The notes below the pieces were generated by a model, which was not told where the DNA came from, ran no database searches, and saw nothing but the letters and a program-made list of their open reading frames with translations. This document shows, piece after piece, positions 26,284-35,500 of a DNA stretch of 64,000 nt. Position 1 is the first letter of the stretch. Each line of letters opens with the position of its first letter. This DNA is from Microbacterium sp. AK009. GTDB lineage: Bacteria; Actinomycetota; Actinomycetes; Actinomycetales; Microbacteriaceae. The DNA is taken from positions 310,001 through 374,000 of the forward strand of contig NZ_JACCCG010000002.1 in the NCBI RefSeq assembly GCF_013410955.1, given 5' to 3'. A program made the position numbers and the translations under genes.

Positions 26284-27678
26284 TCAAGACACTCTGCGAT
26301 CGAGCTCCTCCAGGAGCAGCGCCTCGGAGACGACCGCGTTGCGGAACGTATCCAGGTGAAGCGACTCGTTCGGCGCGTGGGCGCGGGCGTGGGGGTCTTC
26401 GACGCCGGTGACGAGAATCTGCGCGGTGGGGAACTCTCGGACGAGGTCGGCGATGAAGGGAATCGAACCGCCCACGCCCAGGTCGACCGGGTCGACGCCG
26501 TAGCCTTCGGCGAACGCGGCCCGCACCGACTCCACCGCCCAGCCGCTCGTGTCGACGAGGAAGCCGTCGCCGAGGTCCACGTCGCCGAAGTCGAGCCGGG
26601 CGCCGAACGGCGCGTGCCGCTCGAGGTGGGCGCGGAGGGCATCGTAGGCCTCCGGCGCCGATTGGCCCGGCGCGATGCGCGCGCTGACGACGACCGAGAC
26701 CTCCGGGCTGAGCGTGTTGGAGGCGTTCTTCACACTCGGTGCGTCGATGCCGGTGACCGTCACGGACGGCTGGTTCCAGATGCGGCTGAGGATCGTCCCC
26801 GAGCCGATCGGGCTGACGCCGTCGAGGAGACCTGCCTCATCGCGCAGGGTCTCCTCGGTGTACTCGGGTGTCGCCGCGTCCCGGCGAGCGAGACCCTCGA
26901 CGGCGACGGCACCGTCGGCGTCCCAGAGGGTGGACAGCAGGCGGATGGTGGCGAGCATGGCGTCGGGAACCGCACCGCCGAACATGCCGGAGTGCGAGGC
27001 ATGCTCCAGGGTTCGCACCGTCAGGGTGAAGCGCACGTTGCCCCGCAGCGACACGGTCAGGGCCGGCGTCCGGGCGTCCCAGTTGCCCGAGTCGGCCACG
27101 ACGATCACGTCGGCGCGCAGCGTCTCGGCGTTGTCGGAGAGGAACTGCGCGAACGAGCGCGAGCCCGCCTCCTCCTCCCCCTCGATGAAGAGGGCGATGC
27201 CGAGGCCCAGGTCGTCGCCCGCGGCGTCGCGGAGCGCCCGGACCGCAGCGATATGGGCCATCACGCCGGCCTTGTCGTCGGCGGCGCCCCGCCCGTAGAG
27301 CCGCCCGTCGCGCACGGTGGGCTCGAAGGGCGGCGAATCCCACAGCGCCTCGTCGCCGACGGGCTGGACGTCGTGGTGGGCGTAGAGCAGGATGGTCGGC
27401 CGCCCGGGCGCCGCGGCACGCGTGGCGAGCACTGCCGGCATCCCCCGCTCTGTGGTGTCGGGGACGGCGGCGTCGACGATCCGCACATCGTCGAAGACGC
27501 CGGTCTCCCGCGCGAGCGCGGCCACCGCCTCCGCCGAACGCCGCACCTCGGCGTGATCGAAGCCGGGGAAGGCCACCGAGGGGATGCGCACGAGCGAGCC
27601 GAGATCTGCCAGGGCGGTGGGGATGCCGGAGAGCGCGGCGTCGCGGACGGCGTCACGCCGGGTGGTGGTGGAGGTCAT
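26284..27678 (-). CDS. M20-family metallo-dipeptidase
   Basis: A 464-residue zinc peptidase. Metal and catalytic motifs are LYAHHDVQP, GRGAADDKAGV, EGEEEAGS and a C-terminal HAPNESL. The dimerisation domain lies in the middle. It is of the dipeptidase/CNDP-like branch and would hydrolyse small peptides or N-acyl amino acids in the cytoplasm. The frame extends upstream, but I use the ATG at 27678 because a TAAGAT hexamer ends 7 bases before it, as in leaderless genes. That hexamer overlaps a -10 of the divergent DUF3043 gene. Confidence 0.88.
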   Translation of the reverse strand: MTSTTTRRDAVRDAALSGIPTALADLGSLVRIPSVAFPGFDHAEVRRSAEAVAALARETGVFDDVRIVDAAVPDTTERGMPAVLATRAAAPGRPTILLYAHHDVQPVGDEALWDSPPFEPTVRDGRLYGRGAADDKAGVMAHIAAVRALRDAAGDDLGLGIALFIEGEEEAGSRSFAQFLSDNAETLRADVIVVADSGNWDARTPALTVSLRGNVRFTLTVRTLEHASHSGMFGGAVPDAMLATIRLLSTLWDADGAVAVEGLARRDAATPEYTEETLRDEAGLLDGVSPIGSGTILSRIWNQPSVTVTGIDAPSVKNASNTLSPEVSVVVSARIAPGQSAPEAYDALRAHLERHAPFGARLDFGDVDLGDGFLVDTSGWAVESVRAAFAEGYGVDPVDLGVGGSIPFIADLVREFPTAQILVTGVEDPHARAHAPNESLHLDTFRNAVVSEALLLEELDRRVS

Positions 27679-27683
27679 GCGGG

Positions 27684-27691
27684 TAATCTTA
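27684..27691. promoter_or_regulatory. Overlapping divergent -10 elements
   Basis: On the plus strand TAATCT (27684-27689) is placed for the DUF3043 gene, giving a leader of about 30 bases. On the minus strand TAAGAT (27686-27691) is placed 7 bases before the dipeptidase ATG. The two cannot easily be used at once. Confidence 0.45.
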
Positions 27692-27727
27692 AGCGGACAC
27701 CCGTTCTCCGCTTTCAAGGATCTCCCC

Positions 27728-28327
27728 GTGGCCAAGACTCCCGGCGCCCCCACCCCCGCAGCCTCCACTCCCCAGGACGCGCCCGAGGGCGCCGCATCCG
27801 CAGCGAGGAAGGGTCGCGCCACTCCGACCCGCGCCGAGCGCGAGGCCGCGCGCAAGCGCCCCCTGGTTCCCGACACCAAAGAGGCCAAGGCCCGCGCCCG
27901 CGCCGACCTCGCCGCGCAGCGCGAGAAGGCGCGCGCAGGTATGGCGGCGGGAGACGAGCGCTACCTCCCGGTCCGTGACAAGGGTCCGCAGCGGCGCTGG
28001 GTGCGCGACTTCGTCGACTCGGGATTCCACCTGGGCGAGGCGGTCATGCCGGCCATGGTCCTGGTGATCGTGGCGACGTTCGTCCCCGTCCTCGCCGTGC
28101 AGTACTGGTCGTTCGTGGTGCTGTGGATCTTCATCCTCTTCGTCATCGGCGACATGATCATCACCTCCATCCGCGTCAAGCGGGGCGCACGGGAGAAGTT
28201 CGGCGCCGACAAGATGGAGAAGGGCCTGGGATGGTACGCCGCGATGCGCAGCATCCAGATGCGGTTCCTGCGCCTTCCCAAGCCGCAGGTGAAGCGCCGC
28301 GGATTCCGCGGCGGGCGCACCGCCTGA
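27728..28327 (+). CDS. DUF3043 membrane protein
   Basis: A 199-residue protein. The first 70 residues are basic and Ala-rich (cytoplasmic, likely disordered). RYLPVRDKGPQRRWVRDFVDS and two adjacent transmembrane helices (about residues 112-155) follow, then a basic C-terminal tail. This is the DUF3043 family, conserved in Actinobacteria and of unknown function. The GTG at 27728 has AAGGA 7 bases upstream. It ends one base before the end of the convergent pyrD gene. Confidence 0.8.
   Translation: MAKTPGAPTPAASTPQDAPEGAASAARKGRATPTRAEREAARKRPLVPDTKEAKARARADLAAQREKARAGMAAGDERYLPVRDKGPQRRWVRDFVDSGFHLGEAVMPAMVLVIVATFVPVLAVQYWSFVVLWIFILFVIGDMIITSIRVKRGAREKFGADKMEKGLGWYAAMRSIQMRFLRLPKPQVKRRGFRGGRTA
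28295..28313. other. Perfect palindrome at the 3' end of DUF3043
   Basis: Nine-base arms CGCCGCGGA and TCCGCGGCG around one central base, inside the last codons of the DUF3043 gene and just before the convergent pyrD end. It could fold into a hairpin in either transcript and act as a shared terminator, but no T-run follows. Confidence 0.35.
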
Positions 28328-28328
28328 C

Positions 28329-29369
28329 TCAGGGGGACTCGCGAGCCATCGAGCGCGCCAGCGCTCGGTTGATCTGACGCGCCCAGAGCGGACCGCGGTA
28401 CAGGAACCCGGTGTACCCCTGGACGAGGGTGGCGCCGGCGTCCAGACGCTCACGCACGTCCCGCCCCGTCTCCACCCCGCCGACGGAGATGACTGCGAAG
28501 GATGCGGGAACGCTCTGACGCAGCAGCCGCAGCACCTCGAGTGACCGCGCGCGCAGCGGCGCACCGGACAGGCCGCCTGCGCCGGCGGCGGCGACGGTCT
28601 GCGGGTCGGTGATGAGCCCCTCACGACCGATCGTGGTGTTCGTGGCGATGATGCCGGCGAGACCGCCCTCGACGGCGAGCCGGGCGACCTCGGCGATGTC
28701 TTCGTCCGCGAGGTCCGGCGCGATCTTCACCAGCAGGGGCGTATCGCCGGCGGCATCCTTGACCGCCGCCAGCAGCGGCCCGAGGCTCGCCACGGCCTGC
28801 AGGTCGCGCAGGCCCGGAGTGTTGGGTGAGGACACATTGACCACGAGGTAGTCGGCGAGGGGCGCGAGCAGTCGCGTGCTGCGGACGTAATCCGCAGTGG
28901 CGTCGGCGACCTCGACGACGCGGCTCTTGCCGATGTTCACCCCGATGAGGGGGCGCCGCCGCCGTCGGCGAAGTGCGACCAACCGCGCGGCCGCGGCCTC
29001 GGCGCCGGCGTTGTTGAAGCCCATCCGGTTGATCACCGCACGATCGGGGATCAGCCGGAACAGGCGCGGGCGGGGGTTTCCCGGCTGAGGGTGGGCGGTG
29101 ATCGTGCCCACCTCGATGTGACCGAATCCCAGTGCGGCAATGCCCCGTGCGGCGCGGACGTCCTTGTCGAACCCGGCGGCGACACCGAACGGCGTCGGGA
29201 ACTCCAGGCCCAGCGCCGTGGTCCTCAGCGTCGGAGCCGGCCGGGTGAGGCGCGCGGTCAGCGCTGACAACGGACGAACGCCGAGCACCCGGATCACGAC
29301 GACCGCCGCGTGGTGCGCGGTTTCGGGGTCCATTCGCGCGAGGACCGTACGGAAGAGGAGGGGATACAT
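28329..29369 (-). CDS. pyrD: Dihydroorotate dehydrogenase (quinone), class 2
   Basis: A 346-residue flavoenzyme that oxidises dihydroorotate to orotate in pyrimidine synthesis and feeds electrons to menaquinone. Class 2 features are the N-terminal hydrophobic helix region (residues 1-40), GVAAGFDKD, INRMGFNNAGA, VNVSSPNTPGLR, TNTTIGREG and the FMN phosphate site ISVGGVETGRD. The start is the ATG at 29369. A TAGCCT hexamer (29377-29382), whose first three bases are the nrdR stop codon, lies 7 bases upstream, and GGAGG lies in between. It converges with DUF3043. Confidence 0.95.
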   Translation of the reverse strand: MYPLLFRTVLARMDPETAHHAAVVVIRVLGVRPLSALTARLTRPAPTLRTTALGLEFPTPFGVAAGFDKDVRAARGIAALGFGHIEVGTITAHPQPGNPRPRLFRLIPDRAVINRMGFNNAGAEAAAARLVALRRRRRRPLIGVNIGKSRVVEVADATADYVRSTRLLAPLADYLVVNVSSPNTPGLRDLQAVASLGPLLAAVKDAAGDTPLLVKIAPDLADEDIAEVARLAVEGGLAGIIATNTTIGREGLITDPQTVAAAGAGGLSGAPLRARSLEVLRLLRQSVPASFAVISVGGVETGRDVRERLDAGATLVQGYTGFLYRGPLWARQINRALARSMARESP

Positions 29370-29376
29370 CCCCTCC

Positions 29377-29382
29377 AGGCTA
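29377..29382 (-). promoter_or_regulatory. Candidate -10 of pyrD overlapping the nrdR stop codon
   Basis: TAGCCT ends 7 bases before the pyrD ATG. Its first three bases are the TAG stop of nrdR. Confidence 0.35.
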
Positions 29383-29865
29383 GCGAGTCGGCTCGCCCTC
29401 ACCCGCCCGCACGCGATCGGCGTGGTCGGCGCGGAGTCCGGCGATGGCCGACTCGAAATCCTCCAGGGAATCGAACGCCTGATACACGCTCGCGAAACGA
29501 AGGAAGGCGACCTCATCGAGTTCGCGAAGCGGGCCGAGGATCGCCAGGCCGATCTCGTTGGTGTCGATCTGGGAGGCACCGGTCTGCCGCACCGACTCCT
29601 CGACGCTCTGGGCGAGCACCGCGAGGTCCCCCTCGGTGACCGGGCGACCCTGGCAGGCTTTGCGGACACCCGACATGACCTTCTCGCGGCTGAACGGCTC
29701 GATCACGCCCGACCGCTTGATGACGTTCAGGCTCGCCGTCTCGATGGTCGAGAACCGGCCGCCGCACTGCGGACACTGCCGGCGGCGCTTGATGCTCAGG
29801 CCGTCGTCGCTGGTTCGCGAGTCGATGACACGGGAGTCGGGATGGCGGCAGAAGGGACAATGCAT
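29380..29865 (-). CDS. nrdR: Transcriptional repressor of ribonucleotide reductase genes
   Basis: A 161-residue protein with an N-terminal zinc ribbon (CPFC at 3-6, CPQC at 31-34) for DNA binding and an ATP-cone domain (residues about 49-139: [14 protein letters not shown], then [13 protein letters not shown]). NrdR senses ATP/dATP and represses nrd operons through NrdR boxes. No nrd genes or boxes are seen in the window. The ATG at 29865 has TAACCT nine bases upstream. It lies 12 bases after hisD on the same strand. Confidence 0.95.
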   Translation of the reverse strand: MHCPFCRHPDSRVIDSRTSDDGLSIKRRRQCPQCGGRFSTIETASLNVIKRSGVIEPFSREKVMSGVRKACQGRPVTEGDLAVLAQSVEESVRQTGASQIDTNEIGLAILGPLRELDEVAFLRFASVYQAFDSLEDFESAIAGLRADHADRVRAGEGEPTR

Positions 29866-29877
29866 GGCGAGAACAGG

Positions 29878-31176
29878 TTACGCCGGGAAGCGGGCGGTCA
29901 CGGCCTCGCCGTGCGCGGGCAGGTCCTCGGCGTCGGCAAGCGTCACGATGGCGTCACGCACATCGGCCAGCGCCTGCTCGTCGTAGGTCACCACCTGCTG
30001 CGGCCGGAGGAACGTCGAGGCGGACAGGCCGGCTGCGTAGCGGGCCTGTCCCCCGGTCGGAAGGACGTGGTTGCTGCCTGCGAGGTAGTCGCCGAGACTC
30101 ACCGGCGTGTGGCGACCGACGAAGATCGCGCCGGCGTGGACGAAGTCCTCGGGGCGAGGGTCGGCGAGGTGGAGTTCGAGGTGCTCGGGCGCGTAGGCGT
30201 TGCTGAACGCCGTCGCGGCAGCCTGATCGTCCACCAGCACGATGGCTGACTGGACCCCGTCGAGGGCGGTCTGCACGCGGTGCGCATGACGGGTGGCGGG
30301 CGCCCTCCGGGCGACGGCTTCGGCAACCGCCGCGGCGACGCCAGGCGAGGCGGTGACGAGGACGGCGGAGGCCTGCTCGTCGTGCTCGGCCTGACTGATC
30401 AGGTCAGCGGCGACGATGTCGGCGTCCGCGGAGTCATCCGCGACGATGAGGATCTCGGTCGCTCCGGCCTCGGAGTCGGTTCCGACCAGTCCCGCTACAG
30501 CGCGCTTGGCCGCCGCGACGAAGTTGTTGCCGGGGCCGGTCACCACGTCGACGGGGGCGAGCCCGATCTCGGCGACGCCGTGGGCGAAGGCGCCGATCGC
30601 CCCGGCTCCGCCCATCGCGTAGACCTCGGCGACGCCCAGAAGGCGCGCGGCGGCGAGGATGACGGGGTGCACCCGCCCACCGTGCTCACGCTGCGGGGGC
30701 GAGGCGAGGGCGACCTCGGACACGCCGGCGATCTGCGCCGGAACGACGTTCATCACGACGCTCGACGGGTAGACGGCCTTTCCCCCGGGGACGTACAGAC
30801 CCACGCGACGCACCGGCTGCCACCGCTGCACGATGCGCGCGCCCGGCCGGACGACGGTGACGATCTCAGCCGGGACCTGGGCTGCCGAGCCGAGGCGTAC
30901 GCGGTCGATGGCCTCTTCGAGGGCGGCACGGATGTCGGGGGCGAGGCCCGCCAGCGCTTCGTCGAGGTGCTCCGCCGGCACGCGGATGTCGTGTCCGGTC
31001 ACCTCGTCGAATCGCTCCGCCTGTTCGCGCAGCGACGCCTCCCCGCGCGCCGCGACGTCGGCGACGATCTCGGAGGCCGCGGTGAACGCCGCCTCACGGG
31101 TTCCCGCGGCGCGCGGAACAGCGGCGAGCAGGTCGGCGGGCGTGAGAGCCTGCCCCCGCAGGTCGATCATGCGCAT
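29878..31176 (-). CDS. hisD: Histidinol dehydrogenase
   Basis: A 432-residue zinc enzyme that performs the last two oxidations of histidine synthesis, histidinol to histidine, with NAD. Motifs include YVPGGKAVYPSSVVMNVVPA, GGAGAIGAFA, GPGNNFVAAAKR, SEAGATEILI and the substrate and zinc site HVLPTGG. The frame extends upstream without similarity; the ATG at 31176 has GAGGAG about 10 bases before it and gives the standard N-terminus. The rest of the his operon is not in the window. It follows the unknown membrane-protein gene by 14 bases, so they may be co-transcribed. Confidence 0.95.
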   Translation of the reverse strand: MRMIDLRGQALTPADLLAAVPRAAGTREAAFTAASEIVADVAARGEASLREQAERFDEVTGHDIRVPAEHLDEALAGLAPDIRAALEEAIDRVRLGSAAQVPAEIVTVVRPGARIVQRWQPVRRVGLYVPGGKAVYPSSVVMNVVPAQIAGVSEVALASPPQREHGGRVHPVILAAARLLGVAEVYAMGGAGAIGAFAHGVAEIGLAPVDVVTGPGNNFVAAAKRAVAGLVGTDSEAGATEILIVADDSADADIVAADLISQAEHDEQASAVLVTASPGVAAAVAEAVARRAPATRHAHRVQTALDGVQSAIVLVDDQAAATAFSNAYAPEHLELHLADPRPEDFVHAGAIFVGRHTPVSLGDYLAGSNHVLPTGGQARYAAGLSASTFLRPQQVVTYDEQALADVRDAIVTLADAEDLPAHGEAVTARFPA

Positions 31177-31190
31177 GTCGATGGAGCTCC

Positions 31191-32387
31191 TCAGCCCCGG
31201 GTGACGCCGGAGACGTCGTGCAGGTACCCCGTGCGACCGTCCTCGTGCCGGACGACGAAGTGTGTCTGGCGGTCCTCGATGACGAGCGCCCACGCCGTGG
31301 GGCCGATGCGGAACAGGGCGACGCCGTTCTCATCGACGATGTCGCGCTCCTCGGGCACGAGGGCCCAGAAGGCCTGATAGCGCCTCTCGGGTTCGATCAC
31401 CGTGGTCACCGACTGGTCGGCATCCCCCGTGTCGTCCGCGGGGGTGTCCTCAGGGGCTGCCGTGTCCATGATCGCCGTCTTCGGCGGGGCGTCGTCCGCG
31501 TCCCGCCGCTCGGTGCGGGAGGGCCCGAACATGGCCTCGAGATCGCCGGTCTGGTCGGTGCGGTCGGCATCCGAGTCCGGTCCGCCCATCGCCTCGGGCC
31601 CGACGGGAACACCTGCGGAGGCGTGCGCGCCGGCCGAGGCCGGCGCGTAGGGGTTCGCGCCGTACGCGCCGGTGTCGTAGGAGCCGGTGTCGTACGAACC
31701 GGCGCCGGCGGTGCGGATGTCGGGCGCGTCGCTGTCCGCCGCGGGCGCGGCGGCGGGCGCCGGTGCGGGCTTGGGAGCACGAGGGGTCCGCGGGCGCGGC
31801 GTGACCGGACGCGCGGGACGGGCGAAGCGGTGCGCGACGACCTCACGACGGTCGCGGAAGTCCTCCGCGAGGGCGGGGATCAGCGGTGCGAAGACGGTGA
31901 GGACGACGCCGGCGAGCATGAGGACGAACTCGACCCAGATCACCCAGCTGCGCAGCCACGGGCCGCCGTTGACGACGATGGCGACGGTCTCCCAGATCAG
32001 GTGCAGCCAGATGACCGCCGAAACGGTGAAGGTCACGGAGGCGAACTGGTCGATGCCGAGCGATCCGACACGACGGATCCCCTCGGGGGAGAGCCGGCGC
32101 AGCGCCAGCAGGAAGACGGCGGCGGTGGGCGCGCCGATGGTCAGGATCCACCACAGACCCGTGGTCCACACCGAGCTGAACTGCACGGTGCTGAACGAGA
32201 AGAACGACACGACGAAGGCGATGAGCCAGACGCCGCCGAGGATCACCTCGCGCAGCGAGAAAGGCCCGACGCCGTACTGCGCCCCGGCGTCGGAGCGGCT
32301 GTCGGCGACAGCGGGCACGTCACGCTCCGCGGCCGTCGTCGCGGGGGTGTCCACGGTCGGTTCGTCATTGCTGATTCCGTCGGTCAC
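31191..32387 (-). CDS. Membrane protein of unknown function with a disordered repeat-rich middle
   Basis: A protein of 398 residues. The N-terminal part contains four hydrophobic helices within residues 45-175 (for example VILGGVWLIAFVVSFFSF and FVLMLAGVVLTVFAPLIPAL). Then comes a basic Pro/Ala-rich linker, a low-complexity region with repeated SYDTG/AYG units and an acidic stretch. The C-terminal 60 residues are folded, with WALVPEERDIVDENG, ALVIEDRQTHFVVRHEDGRTGYLHD. I do not recognise the family. The GTG at 32387 is spaced for the GGGAAGG site; the ATG at 32393 touches that site. A TAAGAT hexamer (32433-32438, minus strand) may be its -10. Confidence 0.7.
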   Translation of the reverse strand: MTDGISNDEPTVDTPATTAAERDVPAVADSRSDAGAQYGVGPFSLREVILGGVWLIAFVVSFFSFSTVQFSSVWTTGLWWILTIGAPTAAVFLLALRRLSPEGIRRVGSLGIDQFASVTFTVSAVIWLHLIWETVAIVVNGGPWLRSWVIWVEFVLMLAGVVLTVFAPLIPALAEDFRDRREVVAHRFARPARPVTPRPRTPRAPKPAPAPAAAPAADSDAPDIRTAGAGSYDTGSYDTGAYGANPYAPASAGAHASAGVPVGPEAMGGPDSDADRTDQTGDLEAMFGPSRTERRDADDAPPKTAIMDTAAPEDTPADDTGDADQSVTTVIEPERRYQAFWALVPEERDIVDENGVALFRIGPTAWALVIEDRQTHFVVRHEDGRTGYLHDVSGVTRG

Positions 32388-32509
32388 AGTCATCCTTCCC
32401 GGGGAGCCGCGCGGTCCGCACGGCGACTCCCGATCTTACCCGCGCCGCCCATGCCCAACACGGGCGTCGTCGCGGCGTCCGCACGCGGCTGATCACCCGC
32501 GGCATCCGA

Positions 32510-35500
32510 TCACCCGAGGCACTGGGGCCCGAGGAGGCCTTTCAGCTCGCCGTACAGGTCGGCGGTCACCGTCACCGGCAGCGGGACCTCGAACACCTTC
32601 GCCACGCCGCCCTTGTGCAGGCGCAGGGTCACCTCGGTGTCCCCGCGGTGACGGGTGAGCACCTGGGCGAGCTCTGTCACCACCGTCTCGGTCGCCCGAT
32701 GCTCGGGAACGAGGAGAACGAGGGGACCGGAGGCGTCGACCGCCCCGAGATCGGGAACGAACGCCGAGACGGCGTGCAGGTTCATTCCGTCGTCGCGGCG
32801 CGACACGCGTCCACGGACCACGAGGATCGAGTCGGCCTGCAGCATCGACTGGAACTCGGTGTAGGTCTTGCCCATGAACATCACCGTGACCTCGCCGTCG
32901 AAGTCCTCGACCGTGATCATGCCGTAGGGATTGCCGCTGGATTTGGCGACCCGGTGCTGCACGCTCGTGACGAGACCGGCCACGGTCACCTGCTCGCCGT
33001 CGGCGATGTCCTCCGAGGCCAGCAGGTCGTGGATCGACAGCGAGGCGTGCTTGGCCAGCGGGATCTCCAACCCCGCGAGGGGGTGGTCGGAGACGTAGAG
33101 CCCGAGCATCTCGCGCTCGAAGGCCAGCTTGTCCTTCTTGGTCCATTCCGGCCGGTCGGGAACCTTCTGATCCTGCTGCGGTTCGTCCCACAGCGAATCG
33201 AAGTCGAACCCGACCTCGCCGTTGGCCTCACGGCGCTTGTCCAGCACGGCCTGCTCGGTGGCATCCTCATGGATCTCCATCAGCGCACGACGCGTCGCTC
33301 CGAGCGAGTCGAACGCGCCCGCCTTGATCAACGACTCCACTGTCCGCTTGTTGGCGACGGGCACGGGGACCTTCGACAGGAAGTCGTGGAACGAGGTGAA
33401 GCGCGTCTCCTGACGGGCCGCGACGATGGCGTCGACCACGTTCGCACCGACGTTGCGCACCGCGCCGAGCCCGAAGCGGATGTCTTCGCCGACGGCGGCG
33501 AAGTAGCGGATCGACTCCCCCACGTCCGGCGGCAGCACCTTGATGCCCATGCGACGGCACTCGTTGAGGTAGACCGCCATCTTGTCCTTCGAGTCCCCCA
33601 CGCTCGTCAGCAGCGCCGCCATGTACTCGGCCGGGTAGTGGGCCTTCAGGTAGGCCGTCCAGTAGGAAACGAGGCCGTACGCAGCCGAGTGCGCTTTGTT
33701 GAAGGCGTAGTCCGAGAAGGGCAGCAGGATGTCCCAGAGCGCTTTGATCGCCCCGTCGCCGTAGCCCCGCTCCTTCATGCCGCCCGAGAAGCCCTCGTAC
33801 TGCTTGTCGAGCTCGGACTTCTTCTTCTTCCCCATCGCGCGGCGCAGGATGTCCGCCTGACCGAGCGAGAAGCCCGCCACCTTCTGCGCGATGGCCATGA
33901 CCTGCTCCTGATAGATGATCAGGCCGTAGCTGATGTCGAGGATGTCCTTCAGCGGCTCCTCGAGCTCGGGGTGGATCGGCGTGACCTCCTGCTGTCCGTT
34001 CTTGCGGAGGGCGTAGTTGATGTGGGAGTTCGCGCCCATGGGTCCGGGACGGTACAGCGCGATCACGGCCGACACGTCTTCGAAGTTGTCGGGCTTGAGC
34101 AGTCGCAGGAGCGAGCGCATCGGACCGCCGTCGAGCTGGAAGACGCCGAGGGTGTCGCCACGGGTGAGCAGCTCGTACGCCGCTGTGTCGTCCAGCGCGA
34201 GGTGTTCGAGGTCGAGCTCCTCACCCCGGTTCATCCGGATGTTGTCCAGCGCATCCGAGATGATCGTGAGGTTCCGAAGCCCGAGGAAGTCCATCTTGAT
34301 CAGGCCCAGGGTCTCGCACGACGGGTAGTCGAACTGCGTGACGATCTGGCCGTCCTGCTCGCGGCGCATGATCGGGATGATGTCGAGCAGGGGCTCCGAC
34401 GACATGATGACGCCCGCGGCGTGGACGCCCCACTGACGCTTGAGGCCCTCGAGCCCGAGAGCCCGGTCGAAGACCGTCTTCGCCTCGGGATCGGTGTCGA
34501 TGAGGGCGCGGAACTCGCTAGCCTCCTTGAATCGCGGATGCTGGGGGTCGTACATCCCGCTCAGCGGCATGTCTTTGCCCATCACCGCCGGCGGCATCGC
34601 CTTGGTCAGCCGCTCGCCCATGCTGAACGGGAAGCCGAGCACCCTACCCGCGTCCTTCAAGGCCTGCTTGGACTTGATCGTGCCGTACGTCACGATCTGC
34701 GCGACCCGCTCGGAACCGTACTTCTGGGTGACGTAGTCGATGACCTCACCTCGGCGCCGGTCGTCGAAGTCGACATCGAAGTCGGGCATCGAGACGCGAT
34801 CGGGGTTGAGGAAGCGCTCGAAGATGAGCCCGTGCTCGAGCGGGTCGAGGTCGGTGATCCGCATGGCGTAAGCCACCATCGAGCCCGCGCCGGAACCACG
34901 ACCGGGGCCGACGCGGATCCCGTTGTCCTTCGCCCAGTTGATGAAGTCGGCGACGACCAGGAAGTATCCGGGGAACCCCATCTGCAGGATGATGCCCGTC
35001 TCGTACTCGGCCTGCCTGCGGACGTTGTCCGGAATGCCGCCCGGGTAGCGGTAGTGCAGGCCCTTCTCGACCTCCTTGACCAGCCAGCTGTCCTCGGTCT
35101 CGCCATCGGGCACGGGGAAGCGCGGCATGTAGTTGGCGCTCGTGTTGAACTCGACCTCGCACCGCTCGGCGATGAGGAGGGTGTTGTCGCACGCCTCCGG
35201 GTGCTCGCGGAAGATCTGGCGCATCTCCTGCGCCGTCTTGACGTAGTACCCGTCGCCGTCGAACTTGAAGCGGTTGGGGTCGTCGAGGGTCGATCCCGAC
35301 TGCACGCACAGCAGGGCCGCGTGCGCGTCGGCCTCGTGCTGGTGGGTGTAGTGGGAGTCGTTGGTCGCGACCAGCGGGATGCCGAGATCCTTCGAGATGC
35401 GGATCAGATCGGTCATGACCCGCCGCTCGATGGAGAGCCCGTGATCCATGATCTCGGCGAAGTAGTTCTCCTTGCCGAAGATGTCCTGGAACTCGGCGGC

